A stretch of DNA of 64,000 nt from Cephalotus follicularis (GCA_001972305.1 BDDD01000321.1:480552-544551), one strand, 5' to 3'. Counted from the first letter of the stretch, positions 1 to 12,359 are shown. The notes: generated by a model from the letters alone, not told the origin. A program made the numbers and translations.

Positions 1-339
1 ATTGTCTTTTGTTGTCATTTCATGCTTAATTTGTCTTTTACATTATTGGTATAACAAATTTCATAATGTTGTTAATAAATTTCAAATTCTGTGAGCAATT
101 GATGTAGCGTGTTGTTAATAGCATGATGTTGATCATTTATTATAGCATGTATGGTTTGGTGCCCTCACGTAATCACTGCTGTTTTTCATATTATGCAGGA
201 GATGTTTTTCCATTTGCTGAGTTTGCAGCTAGTGCAGTCTAGTTGTCTACAGCCAATGGTGCAACTATTATGTTAAAGAAAATACCCTCTCTTTAGCCAT
301 CGTCATCCAGTGAATCATTGTTTTCACTAATACAAAACC
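1..339 (+). promoter_or_regulatory. 5' leader and probable leader intron end of the bL12m gene
   Basis: This stretch lies directly upstream of the ribosomal protein ORF and holds no ORF of its own. A T-rich tract running into TTATGCAG/GAG, with the AG at 197-198, looks like the 3' splice site of an intron in the 5' untranslated leader. The ATG at 340 would then lie about 140 nt into the second exon. The matching donor and the promoter would lie outside the window. This is inference from the sequence pattern only. Confidence 0.4.
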
Positions 340-927
340 ATGAAGATGAAGCTGATTTCACTCTCCAGATTAGTTCGTGCCCGTGTTGGTCTCCCTAAAG
401 TAACATGGCAGTTGCAGATTCGCTCATTTCAGCCTGATTTTGTTCCAAGAGATCCCAAAGCGAAGCCTATAAAGTACAAATATCCTGCATTCTATGATCC
501 TTATGGCCCAAGACCCCCACCCTCAGATAAAGTTCTTCAGCTTGCTGAACGCATTGCTGCCTTACCACTCGAAGAACGCCGACAAATTGGCCCTGCTCTC
601 ACTGAGAGGTTGAGGCTTCCTAAGTTGCAGCGAATATCTACGGAAGGCATGGACTTGGGTCCACAGGGAGGGTCCACTGCTGGCTCTACAAAAGTTGAGG
701 AGAAGAAGGAGAAAACAGCCTTTGATGTGAGGTTGGAGAAGTTCGATGCAGCTTCAAAGATCAAGGTGATTAAAGAAGTAAGGACTTTTACTAATTTGGG
801 ATTGAAGGAGGCCAAAGACCTGGTTGAGAAGGTACCTGCTTTGCTTAAACAGGGGGTTTCTAAAGAGGAGGCAAACGCCATAATAGAGAAAATAAAGGCC
901 GTTGGAGGAGTTGCAGTTATGGAGTGA
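340..927 (+). CDS. Mitochondrial large-subunit ribosomal protein bL12 (L7/L12 family)
   Basis: The 195-residue protein has a basic, Arg-rich N-terminus (about residues 1-30) typical of a mitochondrial presequence. A plant-type linker rich in Pro and Tyr follows (about 45-65). Then comes an N-terminal helix region (about 65-100) that corresponds to the L10-binding dimerisation part, and a Glu/Lys-rich hinge (about 115-122). The C-terminal L7/L12 domain spans about 123-195 and carries the hallmark [10 protein letters not shown] and GVSKEEAN motifs. bL12 forms the ribosomal stalk that recruits translational GTPases. The length matches plant mitochondrial L7/L12-like proteins, and the short hinge and presequence argue against the plastid form. 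The ORF is intronless. The first ATG is used; a second ATG two codons on gives almost the same protein. It looks intact and functional. Confidence 0.9.
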   Translation: MKMKLISLSRLVRARVGLPKVTWQLQIRSFQPDFVPRDPKAKPIKYKYPAFYDPYGPRPPPSDKVLQLAERIAALPLEERRQIGPALTERLRLPKLQRISTEGMDLGPQGGSTAGSTKVEEKKEKTAFDVRLEKFDAASKIKVIKEVRTFTNLGLKEAKDLVEKVPALLKQGVSKEEANAIIEKIKAVGGVAVME

Positions 928-1936
928 AACCCTCAATTTTCTGTGTACCATTGAATGTTCTGTTTTAACAGGCTGTTTCTGTGCACAAGGCACCCTCACG
1001 ATCTCAATTTTGTTATTTTTGGGGGGATTGTGGGCGTTTGCTCAATCCATAATTTTAATTTAATCCAGTGGATACTGGCTGTTTAGTGTGGTATTAGTTT
1101 CCTGTTATTGATGCATTTGAATCTTTAGTTTTTTTGTAATTGTTGTGCATGTTGTGGAAGGGACTTCTGCTTTTGTATAATTATTTAATATGCTAAAGGG
1201 ATTTTCATAACCATATTTTGAAAAGTTTTGCTTCTTATTCTTGTATCGCCATTATTTTCTGTCACAGCAACATTGTGTTCCAAGTAGGATTTTCAAACAA
1301 ATTCATAAAACCAAGGAAATTTAAACTTGAATCATCCTGTTATTTTTAAATAATCATGATTTGTTGCCGCCCCTAATCTCAGTTCAAGGGCCGAAGTCAG
1401 CAATAGGTATAATGTTACAAATGGTTGCACTCTGAAAGACAGCTAAGCATAAGTTTGAAGTTTCAACTAAGCTATAGCTCCATCCAAAGATCTTATGTGA
1501 AATGACCAACATAGTCTTATGGTCTTCCTAACAATCCGTGAGCAGCAAATATTTTGCAGTAATTAAGGGTGATAGTAGCAACAACAATGAATCAGTGATA
1601 GAGGTCTCCTCCTAGTTGTAGCCATCCAAGTGGTTCCCAAGATGGGAGCCTTTGTTATGGATCACTATCACATTACCAGACAAAATGCGTTCAACGTTAT
1701 TGGACAGCAGGATTCTTTTCACGTATGACTTCAATTTTATAGCGGACCCTCAAGTGCATAAATTACCCAGAACAAATGCACATTTTATATGTGCATTGTA
1801 TGATAAAGAACTATATAGATTGTAATACCATTTTGTGCATTCATCTTTTACAGTTGTTTAACTTAATTCATCCGACAGCCATCAAATGGTTAAAAAAAAA
1901 AAAACAGAAGGTTAATTCTTCAAGCACACACAGTAA

Positions 1937-1983
<47 letters not shown>

Positions 1984-2226
1984 AATGGAGACACATGTAG
2001 TTCCCCAGATCTTTAGCCACTGCTTATGTCCATCTAATACAACAATGAGTAATCTACACAGCTTCTCAATTCCTACAACTACATTGAGGGGAAGAGAAGA
2101 AAAAAGCAGACTATAATGCAATAGCTGATAGGGGAAGACAGGACTCCATAAACAACCTATTCTACCAACTACCACTGGTTCAGCATCAAAACAACCTAAA
2201 TAAATAATTACCTTACAATTCCACAA
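928..2226. other. Spacer between two convergent genes (3' UTRs), no gene seen
   Basis: This holds the 3' end of the bL12m transcript on the plus strand and the 3' end of the PWWP gene on the minus strand. No ORF here looks real. Apart from the microsatellite at 1940-1982 I see no repeat or RNA gene. Confidence 0.6.
1940..1982. repeat. (GA)n microsatellite
   Basis: About twenty GA dinucleotides lie in a row with one GG interruption near the 3' end. It sits about 250 bp beyond the stop codon of the PWWP gene, so it may be transcribed as (CU)n in that gene's 3' UTR. Confidence 0.9.
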
Positions 2227-5200
2227 TTACGATGACGAAGAACTAGGCATGGAGCTGACCTTATTCAGGAGTCTTTTGATTTCACACTCCAATTTGGCTT
2301 TCATATCTGGAGAAAGATTATCTCCAGAGTTCTCCAACATTGATGTCATCATCTCAAGATTCTGCCTGATAAAGTCAATGTGAGGCGCCTCACCAGACTG
2401 ACTCCCTGACCCAGAAGGCTTTGCTGGGGTTGTAAGTCCCTCCATGGGCGGAGGCACTGAAAGATGCTCGAGCCGATAATTGACAAGGGTTGCACCAAAT
2501 GGGCTGCTGTTGCCTAAACTCTGAAACGCTTCTTCAGCGTCAGCACTCTCCATGAAGACCACCTGGGCACCACTAGAATCTTCCAGCAATTGCGTTTCTG
2601 ATTCTTTCAATGGCCCAAACCTGCAAAATGTTGTGATTAAAACTTCTTTCGAGGGCAAGGAAACCTCAGGTGCGAAAGTCAAGAGAAGGGCAGTTCCTAG
2701 TGCTCCATTCGAAGCAGAAGCCTCAACTTTCCTCCTCTTCTTCCGCACTGGTTTGCTAGTGCCATTCAAATCTGGTATGCCTGCAGTTGCTTTCAGCTTT
2801 CTTTTTCTCTGCTTCTGATCATGCTTATCCTCGGCCGAGTGCGGAGCAACCTCTGGTTGATTTTTCGCCAACAAGCCCAATATAACCTTGTTTCCGTTAG
2901 AATCTGGTAGACCAGCACTCTGGTCAGGAATGACATTGATTGAATAAGGGCCTGTTACTCGCAAATCCACAAACAAAGAGCCAGGTGTTTTTGAATTGTT
3001 TCCATTCGGACCATTCCCATTAGGGACTGACGCAGCTCTTTTTTCCTTTCTCCTCTTTGGCTTAGGATCACCTTCAGAAACACCCACAACCTCTGAACCT
3101 TCTACAAATGTGCTAGGTGTAGCACCATTCCCATTCAAATCGGGTATGCCAATCATTTGGTTAGTCTGCAAAGACACCGGAGTTGCTCTCAGTTTACCAT
3201 TGACTGAGGGAGAGCCCATTTGCTGAAAATCACCACTTGTATCGATGTTTATACTCACATCTGATAGACCAGAAAGCGATTTAATCTTTGATCTTGTGGA
3301 TTCTGTAAGCTTCTTTTTCTGCATCTTCTGCTCAGACTTGATACTAGACGAAAGCTGATTCTTCTTCTGTGGATCTTTTCCAAGAAATTGATCAGGGTTT
3401 CCATCAGCATTGCTTCGAGCCACCTTAGGAAGGGCAGCAACAAGTTCACCATGTGACAGCTTCAAAGTTGATTTTCTCTTTAGCTTCTTTGGCTCAGATT
3501 CATCAGCAGTATAAGTGTGATTAATTTCCTGTCCATCTTCTTTTTGACCAACCATATTCTTGCAATACATCTCATAAATGGACTCATCATGATACACTGC
3601 AATCCTAAATCTGAAAAAAAACCATTCAATTGAATCAAAGCTTTCATTTTCATTTGGATACAAGCAATCTATTGCCGTATAACAAAGTTCGGAGAGCAAT
3701 TCAGCCGAAGATGCATGTGTCAACTCTGGATTAGCAGATAGATTACTCACATCAATGAATTTTTTGAACCATTTCTTTTGGAACCTCTTGCCACTACTTT
3801 TAACAGCAGGAGGCCCAATATTCTGACCACTGCTGTTATTTGCATCTACCCCCTCAAAAGTTGCATTCTGAGCTTTAGCATCTTCTGTTTCTTCGCTTGG
3901 CAAGCTTTTTTGCTCCAAGCTGACATAGGGATATGACAAATACTTGCTCTTTTTCCGTTCTCTCAACTCAGACCCTTTAACATTTTCAGCCTTGCAGCCA
4001 CTCTCACCATTTCCTAAATTGGAAGGTGTGCTTTTTGTTGTTCTTGGAGATCCCAAAATGCAGTTTCCCTTGATCGGTGGAGAAGCCAATGTGATGATAC
4101 CAAGACCTTCAACATGATCTGTCCCATCTTGAACTTTAGAGTTCTTCCTGCTCTTCATCTTCCTGGAATGCGATTTACGTTTACTTGAGATAATTCCTTC
4201 TTCAGCTGCACCAACTCTGCATTTCTCAGGCAGAACAACCAGCTCACCTCCCAAAATCATGGTCAGTTCTTCATTCTTCTCTTCAGCAAGCCCCAATTCT
4301 TCATTTCCATCCTGATCATCAGTATTGCTTTTAGCCATTGACCTATCAGCACTCTCTGCATCGTCTGTTTCCTGCAGTTGATGCATGGGCAATTGACTGT
4401 GACCTATTGAACGATAAAATGCTGATAAACGACACAGTGCAACAGTAAACTCAAGCATTCCAGGATTGGAAACAGCCAGTGCAAGACTTTTAAGGTTTGC
4501 AAGAAATGTTGCTGGTTGAAAGCGGGTGATTGAAAAATCGCCAAGTTCACCAAACTTGCACTCTGGTATTGAGACTCCTTTATTGCCAGATAAATGTTGT
4601 TTCAATATGCAAGAACAGGTCATCTGTGTCTTCAAATGCTTACCAAACTCATCCACAGCCTTCTCTACTGCACCGAGGAAAATTCGGGCCTTATTTTGCC
4701 CAGACATCTGATCAAAATTCTCATGAAAAGGCTTCAACTGAGATGGGCAGCACCATGTAACATGGCTACTCCCAAAGTACCCGACTAGTAGGCAATCCTT
4801 CTGATCACGCTTCACAGTGTATTCTGATGCATTTGAAGGATTGTAGATCTTTCCCGGCCACCAAGTCTGAGTTTTAGTTTTAACCCAAACGATATCACCC
4901 ACACAAAACCTGCTTTCTTGATCATCAGTCACTACCTCATCCCTTTGTACCTCCCCAGCCACATTGGCCTCCTCATTACTCACCACTGACCCAGAACACT
5001 TCACTTTGTGAAGATTTTCTTGATTGACAACAGTCGTAGGATCAGAAAAATCCACAAAAAGCGATATACCACCCCTGGAAACTTCTATATTCCTAACTGA
5101 ATCATCTTTATTTAGTCCTGTCCTGTTCCCTTCAATCATTTCCGTATCTATAACATCCTTCTTTTCTGCAAATCCCTCACTGCCATTGTTATCCAAACCC

Positions 5201-5562
5201 AACAACTCACCACTCGATGCTGCCCTCATGGAACCGTATTGAACCTCATTCTCTCTTTCAGTGCCATCATTCACCAAAGAGCCCTTTTCAGTCCCAATAA
5301 CATCAAGACTATCCTCTTCCAGGCCAACCTTTGTGTCCAAATACATAACAACACTCTCTTCTTTATTACCATCAAGCGCTTTTACTGATATGTCAACATC
5401 AACATTTTCACTGCCTATATCAAACCCTTCACCATTGTTTCGAATCTGAATACCCAAATCATTCAACGTAAGAAACCCAGTAGGCCCACACTCTTCATCT
5501 TGGGTCATACTGTTAAATAAGTTTTGTGGCTCTAGGGTTTCTGGGGTTTGAGGGTTTTCCAT
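2227..5562 (-). CDS. PWWP-domain chromatin protein (plant PDP type)
   Basis: The protein has 1111 residues in a single uninterrupted ORF. Residues 1-210 are acidic and low in complexity. A PWWP domain follows (about 217-290) with the [18 protein letters not shown] signature, in which the aromatic cage residues are visible. PWWP domains read methylated histone H3. The middle is long, Lys/Ser-rich and probably disordered, with several basic clusters that could act as nuclear signals. A short RRM-like domain lies at about 957-1040 (TALLLTF then FCRFGPL). A helical C-terminus at about 1065-1103 ([19 protein letters not shown]) matches the end of the plant PDP family, which works with FLD/FVE complexes in chromatin and flowering control. 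Four copies of a (G/A)-(I/L)-P-D-(L/S)-N-G-like motif lie near residues 764, 804, 884 and 927. It looks intact. The family is clear; the paralogue is not. Confidence 0.88.
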   Translation of the reverse strand: MENPQTPETLEPQNLFNSMTQDEECGPTGFLTLNDLGIQIRNNGEGFDIGSENVDVDISVKALDGNKEESVVMYLDTKVGLEEDSLDVIGTEKGSLVNDGTERENEVQYGSMRAASSGELLGLDNNGSEGFAEKKDVIDTEMIEGNRTGLNKDDSVRNIEVSRGGISLFVDFSDPTTVVNQENLHKVKCSGSVVSNEEANVAGEVQRDEVVTDDQESRFCVGDIVWVKTKTQTWWPGKIYNPSNASEYTVKRDQKDCLLVGYFGSSHVTWCCPSQLKPFHENFDQMSGQNKARIFLGAVEKAVDEFGKHLKTQMTCSCILKQHLSGNKGVSIPECKFGELGDFSITRFQPATFLANLKSLALAVSNPGMLEFTVALCRLSAFYRSIGHSQLPMHQLQETDDAESADRSMAKSNTDDQDGNEELGLAEEKNEELTMILGGELVVLPEKCRVGAAEEGIISSKRKSHSRKMKSRKNSKVQDGTDHVEGLGIITLASPPIKGNCILGSPRTTKSTPSNLGNGESGCKAENVKGSELRERKKSKYLSYPYVSLEQKSLPSEETEDAKAQNATFEGVDANNSSGQNIGPPAVKSSGKRFQKKWFKKFIDVSNLSANPELTHASSAELLSELCYTAIDCLYPNENESFDSIEWFFFRFRIAVYHDESIYEMYCKNMVGQKEDGQEINHTYTADESEPKKLKRKSTLKLSHGELVAALPKVARSNADGNPDQFLGKDPQKKNQLSSSIKSEQKMQKKKLTESTRSKIKSLSGLSDVSINIDTSGDFQQMGSPSVNGKLRATPVSLQTNQMIGIPDLNGNGATPSTFVEGSEVVGVSEGDPKPKRRKEKRAASVPNGNGPNGNNSKTPGSLFVDLRVTGPYSINVIPDQSAGLPDSNGNKVILGLLAKNQPEVAPHSAEDKHDQKQRKRKLKATAGIPDLNGTSKPVRKKRRKVEASASNGALGTALLLTFAPEVSLPSKEVLITTFCRFGPLKESETQLLEDSSGAQVVFMESADAEEAFQSLGNSSPFGATLVNYRLEHLSVPPPMEGLTTPAKPSGSGSQSGEAPHIDFIRQNLEMMTSMLENSGDNLSPDMKAKLECEIKRLLNKVSSMPSSSSS

Positions 5563-6215
5563 TATCTATAACATTCCAAGGAAAAAAGAAAATATTTAGC
5601 CTTTTAACAAATCCACCAACCTCACAATAAACTCACAGCTGATTAAAAAAACATAACGAAAAAAAAGACGGATTTAAAATAAAATCTTCATAACCATGTT
5701 AGTCATAAAATAAACCCCAACAGACAAATATACCACAAGAAATTTAGTAAACCCCCCCCCCAAAAAAAATCGCAGTAAAAACCAAAAGAAAAAGAAAAGA
5801 AAAAAGAAAATCAAGGAGATGAGAAGACCTGGAAATAAAATCTGGGTATCTTCACATGTTGTTGATGGAGTTGAACATAAAGTTAGGTGCTTTTGGGGGT
5901 GGTGGCAAGTTTTGATTTGACATGAAGGTTGGAGAAGATAAGAAAAGGAAAAATAGGGAGGTGAGGTGGTGAGATGTAGAAAAGCCGAGAAAGTATTTAG
6001 GCGAAAGATACGGCCATTGTTGTTGTACTGTTGTGTTGTGTTGCCTACTAACTTATTAATGTGAGCTTCGGTCTTTCCACTCACTCAGCTACATTCCCAA
6101 TCCACTCCTATTCATTTCACCATAACGGACTTTTTTCAATGGGACAGTATCTATTAATATTAATATTAATATTTGCTCAAAAATTTTCAGTTTTAAACGT
6201 CAGAGAAATTGGAGT
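5563..6215 (-). promoter_or_regulatory. 5' leader, possible leader intron and promoter of the PWWP gene
   Basis: Read on the minus strand, GGAATGTTATAG ends at 5566, three bases before the ATG. It follows long T-rich tracts, so it is a good candidate 3' splice site for a leader intron. Possible donors lie around 5830-5865, but none is compelling. A poly-C/poly-A run at 5752-5768 lies inside this candidate intron. The promoter should lie upstream of about 5900; no convincing TATA box was found. Confidence 0.4.
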
Positions 6216-6370
6216 CAAACCAACTATCATACAGTCATTTGACCGTAGTCTAGACGCCATTTTTAATTTTACAATGTGTTTTTTTTTATTATTTACTTCA
6301 AATTCTTTTATTTTCATGTAAAGAATATTTCCTTTACGGATACGATCACCTATTCCGTAAAATACAATTA
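6216..6370 (-). pseudogene. atpB: Nuclear plastid DNA: atpB fragment, downstream half
   Basis: On the minus strand this reads through sequence matching plastid ATP synthase beta just after the P-loop. Recognisable words are GATCGTATCCGTAAAGGAAA, corresponding to GERTREGN, and TACATGAAAATAAAAGAATT, corresponding to LYMEMKES. Further on, CTACGGTCAAATGA and GTTGGTTTGACT match the YGQMNE and RVGLT regions, with a gap between them. It is strongly decayed and is not a gene. It ends exactly where the Copia-1 LTR begins, and its other half is at 38461-38576. Confidence 0.75.
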
Positions 6371-6798
6371 TGTTTGTTAATTTAGGTGTTCAATCAAATT
6401 AAGAACACATAATCATAATATATATTTTCATAAAATTAAAATAAAAATAATAGCAAAACTTACAGTTTTACATAACAGACATCGCAGAATCGTTACGAAG
6501 GATTTGATATTCAATTATCTCTCTGAACCGTAAATATGGTTTTTGGTGTTTTCATATATCAAGAATTATGAGTGAAAAATATTTTCAGATGACAATTAAG
6601 ACCAAAATCTTATTGTATTTATAGTGGTTTGTCTTCCCATCAAAGAAGAAACCCTAGCCTCCAATTACGCTATTGACAAAAATACCCTAATAATATTGTA
6701 ACGGTTTCATTAATGTTACCGTAACCGTCAATAATTACGTGGGTTTGAAATATGGAGATAACCTAAAAGATTACTTAAGATTGGATATTAGTCCAACA
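6371..6798 (-). repeat. Copia-1 3' LTR
   Basis: It aligns along its length with 38016-38460. On the minus strand it starts TGTTGGACTAATATCC, right after a polypurine tract (CAAGAGGGAGAA, complement of 6799-6810). The outer edge is diverged, so the first base (6371) is uncertain by a few positions. Confidence 0.82.
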
Positions 6799-7103
6799 TT
6801 CTCCCTCTTGATCTTCAGGATATTTTAGGTTTCAATATAATTCTCACAAGTATTACGATATTTAGTAATATGAATCCTGTTCAGTTAGAAACACTAATCC
6901 AAAATGATGTAGTCAAAGTGACAGTCGATTATCCAAGACTCCAACCGATTATATTATTACACTACCAAAAAAACAAGCAACGGCGAGGGCACCTCCCCTC
7001 GCCAAGCCCTCTTGGTTGACTCTACCGTGAGGGTATAGCGAGAGGGAATAACCATCGTTGTTGCCCTCCTTGCAATCAACTCGGCGAGGGTAACCTCCCT
7101 TCG

Positions 7104-7553
7104 TCATTGAGTGCCCTTGCCACATGCGAGGTTATGTCTCGTCATTTCACGAGTATCAAACTCGAACCTCCCGACATCCATTACGAGATCTCTAAAAGGA
7201 TTGCTCGGATCTGAGGGGTCTGCCTGCTCTACTGCAGCCCGATGGCGTTCCCTCATTCCTCCATGTTGATCCCATAACGTGTAATCAATGGTGAAATCGT
7301 TCTTCAACAAATGTAACTGCACTTCAGATCGAGTTCTAAATGCTCTTTACTTACAACTGTTGCAAGGACACTTTATCTTACTGTTCCAGACAAACCCCTT
7401 GTTTGAGAATGCAAAATCTAGGAAACCTAGTATACCTCTGTTAAATTTCTCCATTAGTAACCTCCGGACCTGCCTACGCATCCAACTTTTGTCCACGGAA
7501 ATTTTTCTACAAGTAGGGTAGAAGATTGTTAGATTCAAGTATTCTTTTTTCAA
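7104..7553 (-). pseudogene. N-terminal fragment of a CACTA TNP2-type transposase
   Basis: On the minus strand, 7553-7347 encodes KSWMRRQVRRLL, then FLDFAFSNKG and KIKCPCNSC. That is the layout of the transposase-associated domain (W-M-x-R, F-x-x-F-A, C-P-C-x-x-C) found at the start of plant CACTA transposases. After a short out-of-frame gap, 7322-7104 continues with HLLKNDFTIDYTLWDQHGG, the next conserved block of that domain. Everything after it is missing, because the terminal repeat follows within 150 bp. No function is expected. Confidence 0.75.
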
Positions 7554-8203
7554 AATGCATTCTCCAAAATGTATCTCAACACATAACTCTAAAAGGTATG
7601 ACCCTATCCCATTTTCGACTATATACCTTCACTAATATCGTTATCTCGCGTGCATAGTTCACTCAGAGAAAATTTCGGCAGCATCTCCCCACGGTTCCTC
7701 AAATACACGAATTAAACTGAATTAATCGTTTAATTATATATACGAGAAACATGTTTAAGGAGTGTAACCGAAACTTTCTTGAAAAAAACTATGTACACAA
7801 AATAACGATATATCCTACAGTGGATGTACATATTCGAGAACTGTCCGAATTGGACAATTTATGATTCACCCCTATTGAACGAATCATGAACAGGAATCTA
7901 AGGTTTCTCTCGACTTTAACCATAATAGGTAATTGAACTCTACGATAAATTTAAACATGATCAACCCTCAAACTTTCATTTTAATATAAAATCTACAAGA
8001 TACTTCAATAATACTTAAAAAAAAGGATAATTCAATAATACTTTATCTATTTGATTCGAGCATGTATTCACTTCTCACTTATCTATTCTAGCATTATGCA
8101 GTATTCCATGAAAATAAATGCATGTTTTAATAAACCTAGATAAATCGGATATCTAAAAAAAATTACCATATCAATTGTTACAACAAACAGTTTATACATC
8201 ACA

Positions 8204-8391
8204 GGCGCACCGCCCGGCCATTAGCACTGCTCGGCGCCACAGCGCACCGCCCGGCCATTAGCACTGCTCGGTACCACAGCGCACCGCCCGACCATTAGCA
8301 CTGCTCGGTATACCACAGCGCACCGCCCCGCCATTAGCACTGCTCGGTACCACAGCGCACCGCCCGACCATTAGCACTGCTCGGGCATGTC
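8204..8391. repeat. Five tandem 37-39 bp GC-rich units inside the CACTA element
   Basis: The unit contains GCGCACCGCCCGGCCATTAG followed by CACTGCTCGGTAC. Unit starts (GCACCG) fall at 8207, 8244, 8281, 8320 and 8357, so the period is 37 bp with one 39 bp unit. A second, looser repeat (CATGTCTTCCCCCGGCTC) follows at about 8393-8465. The block is far richer in GC than the DNA around it. Arrays of this kind are common inside or near the ends of CACTA elements. Confidence 0.85.
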
Positions 8392-10111
8392 TTCCCCCGG
8401 CTCGTCACCTTCTGGCACGTCTTCCCCGGCACTCCGCTCTGGCATGTCTTCCCCCGGCTCATATGCTCAGCCCCCGGCGCCCTGGCATCTCCCCGGTAGC
8501 TCGGCACGCTCGGCCTGGCATCTCTTCCCAGCTCCCTGTCCAGGCACATACCTGGTCCCCGTCACCCATGGCGTTGGCAAAGGCACTCAACATGACCTGT
8601 GATGGCGTACAGGGGTCATGTAAGGCGCGTTGGACGCATGCTCTGCGTACGCCGGTGATGATGGGGACTCGTCACTTGCCGGCGAGGAGCACGGCAGGTG
8701 GAGATGCTGGGAGGTAAGGCCATGGGATCTCAACATCTCTACTGGCATTTCTACCCATGACGTTGTTGAGGGAGCATACTGTTTGCACAACAGTAATGCC
8801 AATAATGGGAAGGAGGGGCAAACGCGTGCTAGGCGCACTGCTCGACATAAAGTGGGGACACATACGTATATACATATATATACATACTACTTAGCATAAT
8901 TACAAACAATAAACACCACACACAAGAAAGCAGGGAAATACATACAGCAATCACACAGTAAATCGCACACAAATATGCTGGTAGGCACTCGGACATGGAG
9001 CAACCTACCTGGAAGGTGGTTGAAAACGGAGATGCTTCCCCCCTTTAAATCTGGCTTTCCTTAAATCAGGAGACTGCTGCATACTTTGACTTTCCACTTC
9101 TTCTTCTCTGCACCATTCTTGCCCCCAGGGAGTGGGTATTTATGAGGATGAAGTGCAGAGGACATGGGGCTTACTTGGACAACACCTATTTGTCTTCTAC
9201 CTCTCCCTCTCTCACTCTCTCGATTTTTCTGGAACCACTGTGTAAGGCAAATGGCCCAAAGTTGTAGCTCTTTGTCTCATACTCTTTTTATAATGACTAT
9301 GGGAAGAGTCTAGAACTCTTGAGAGAGTTCCTACGGGTGCAAGCCTGTTTCTGGGCTTGGGCCAGCCTTCCTTCACTAGGGCCGAACTACACTTTCCACA
9401 ATAGGGCTCAAAAATCTGATTATACCAATAAATCCGACCTAAGGTGAATAACATAATTCCTTTAGCCCATATTTACAAATTATATTATCTTAAGGCCCAA
9501 AAAGCATAATTCATTTTTCATTAAGGCCCAATTAAATACATTATAAAATTCGGGCCCAGCCCAAAAGTGAGAAGATAGTTACAAAGTCCAATAATAATAT
9601 TTTATAATATTTAGGGCTCTTACATGAAAGATGACCAGAGATCTACAACAGTTTTGGTAAAGATGAAGAAAACTATGTAGTGTGGCCGTGAAAGAAAAAT
9701 ATAGAAAGGAAGCCGGTAATGTAGGGTTACAAGGGGCGAGAGCATGGAAAGGGCATTAAGTGCCATCGCCATGTCACTTTTTTTAAAATAAAATCAGGGA
9801 AACTAGTCAACGGCAAGGGGAGTAAGTGCCCTTGCCGTTGCCCTCGCCCACTCCCTTCGCCATAGCCTGTTTTTTCTGTGGTGTTAACACTCTTCCCAAT
9901 ATAGATCAACAAACATAATAGATATGAATCATGAGTTTACAAAATTGGTAATAATTAAACTCATTTATAAGGTGCAATCTTAAGAGTTTGGTTCATAAGT
10001 TCTCATGTGCGCACCAAAAGAGAAAACACAAACTATTTATTTCATAAAACCATAATCAAGTCAAAATTGAGATCTCACATTAAGTGTTTTACACAATTAT
10101 CCCATACAAAA

Positions 10112-11182
10112 TTAAAGACTACCCATCAAGCCCATGCTAGCAACATGTTCTTTAAAGATATTAGGCAGTAAGCCTTTCGTGAGGGGATCGGCCAACATAG
10201 CCTTAGTATTAATGTGTTCAACTACAATGGTTCGATCCTGGATCATGTCCTGAACAACAAGATACTTGACATCAATGTGCTTTGAGGCACCACTAGACTT
10301 GTTGTTCTTGGAAAAGAAAACAGCATAATCATTATCACAAAACAACGTAAGTGGCCTTGAGATGTTATCTATGACTTTAAGCCCCAGAATGAAACTCTTT
10401 AACCAAACCATATGATCGGTAGCCTCATAGCAGCCAATGAATTCTGCTTGCATAGTGGAAGATGCCGCTAACGACTGTTTGACACTCTTCCATGATATAT
10501 CTCCTCCTACAATCATAAAAATGTATCATGATGTGGATTTTCTGGTGTCAACGCATCCTGCATAATTGGAATCAGAATAACCAATAACTTCAAGGTTATC
10601 TATCTTCCTATAAGTAAGCATGTAGTCCCTAGTCCCCTGTAAGCAGCGTAAGACTTTCTTAGCTGCCTTCCAATGTTTCATGCCTGGATTCATTTGGAAT
10701 CGACCAAGCATGCCAACCACAAATGCTATGTCAGGACGTGTACAGACTTGAGCATACTTGAGGCTCTCAACTACCGAAGCATAAGGAATATGTTCCATTT
10801 GATCACAATCAAATTGGTTATTAGGACATTGATAAGTACCAAATATGTCACCCTTCATAATAGGGGCAGTAGTAAGGGAGTAGTTGTGCATGTTGTATCG
10901 CTTGAGCACTTTGTCAATATATACTCTTTGGGACAATCCTAATATCCCACGAGGCCTATCTTGGTGAATTTCAACGTCTATTACATAAGAGGCTTCACCA
11001 AGATCTTTCATATCAAATTTCGTTGATAGAAAACGTTTGGTCTCATACAACATGTCCAAATCACTACTGGCTAGCAGTATATCATCTACATACAAAACTA
11101 GAATGATAAACTTACTCCCACTAACCTTGAGATATATGCATTGATCCATCACGTTTTCCTTAAAACCAACATTTGTTATCAC
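10112..11182 (-). pseudogene. Copia-1 reverse transcriptase end and RNase H
   Basis: Segment 11182-10526 carries the copia RT active-site motif YVDDILLAS and the copia blocks TRPDIAF and HWKAAKKVLRCLQGT, then SDSNYAG, which opens RNase H. After a break at 10517-10525 the next frame, 10516-10112, continues with SWKSVKQS, then AEFIGCYEA and ADPLTKGL, the end of copia RNase H. The N-terminal half of RT is lost to decay. The two frames would be one ORF but for the break. The protein copied RNA into DNA in the element's virus-like particle; it is now dead. Confidence 0.88.
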
Positions 11183-12359
11183 CTTATTAAACTTAAGATA
11201 CCACTATCTAAAGGCTTGTTGTAACCCATATATGGATTTATTTAGCCGACATCCTATATGTTCTTTGCCCTTAGTAACAAAACCTTTCGGTTGTGCCATA
11301 AAAATATTTTAATGCAAGTCACCATTAAGGAATGTAGTTTTTACGTCCATTTGGTGTAGCTTCAAGTCATAATGAGCTACAAGGGCCATAACAATCCTCA
11401 TTGGATCTTTCTTTCAGATTGGAGAGAATGTCTCATTATAATCTATCCCTTTCATTTGAGTAAGCTGTTTGCAACCAATCTAGCCTTGAACCTTTCGATG
11501 TTACCATTAGAGTCAAACTTGGTCTTATAGCCTATTTACAGCCGACAGGTTTGACTCCATCAGACAACTCTATTAGTTACCAAACATCGTTAAGCTCCAT
11601 AGACTTCATCTTTTCATTCATGACTTCAAGCCATTGAGATGAGTGACTACTCATTACGGCTTCCTTGAATGAGGTATGATCATCTTCCCTCCCTATGTCT
11701 CATTCTACTTCATATACGACATAGTCACTAGAGATGACATTTCTCCTTTCCCTCTGCGACCTATGTAAGGGTTTCTCTTGTGTCGCAGGGAGAGGTTCAT
11801 TAATGTGAGGTTCATCATTAGGCAGTGCATTAGGTACTTCAACATCCTCTATGTAAGGTGTCGGTGCAACAACCTCTTGGATCATCGTGATTGGAAAATA
11901 GACCCGATTTTCCTCCAGGTTAATTGTTTTTTATTCACTACTCCCACTGGAATTTCCATATTCCAAAAATTCAAAGTGTCTCATTTCTACAATTTTAGTG
12001 GTATGAAAAGGATAATAAAAACATAAACCTTTATATCTATTTGAATAACCAATAAAATAAAAACTGATGGTTTCCGGATCGAGTTTCTTAATTTATGGAT
12101 TGAAAATTTTTGCTTCTAGGTTTCTTTCCCATCCATAATTCATAAGGGGTTATAGGGACTGACTTACTAGGAACCCGATTTAGGATATGTGCGGCTATCT
12201 TTAAAGCCTTTATCCACAAAAATTATGGCAATTTAGAATTACATGTCATACTCTGTACGATGTCCATGAGGGTACGGTTTTGTCTCTCAGCTACACCATT
12301 CTGCTGGGGATCATCCGATATTGTATACTTAGTAAAAATAAAGCAAATGGTCCATGGTT
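11183..12359 (-). pseudogene. Copia-1 integrase C-terminus and start of RT, heavily decayed
   Basis: Many stops occur in all frames. The minus strand still shows the integrase-RT linker (RSQRERRNVIS with a Glu/Pro-rich run before it, 11885-11700). RT words read in shifting frames between 11190 and 11620. No segment could give a working protein. Confidence 0.65.

Larger units (their letters stand above)
6960..9883 (-). mobile_element. CACTA (En/Spm) DNA transposon, deleted derivative, inserted in Copia-1
   Basis: The left end reads CACTACCAAAAAAACAAGC. The reverse complement of the right end reads CACCACAGAAAAAACAGGC. Both continue into GGCGAGGG/GGCGAAGG-type subterminal repeats. A 3 bp target duplication TTA lies at 6957-6959 and 9884-9886, the duplication size of the superfamily. 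The 2.9 kb element keeps only the start of a TNP2-type transposase next to its left end, plus a GC-rich repetitive interior, so it is an internally deleted, non-autonomous copy. Removing it joins Copia-1 sequence cleanly. Confidence 0.9.

Noticed and set aside
2552-5449. Plus-strand ORFs of 60-90 codons opposite the PWWP gene
   Set aside because: They are mirror frames of the real coding sequence and carry no domain.
8204-8391. CRISPR array
   Set aside because: Units are contiguous tandem repeats without unique spacers, in a plant transposon.
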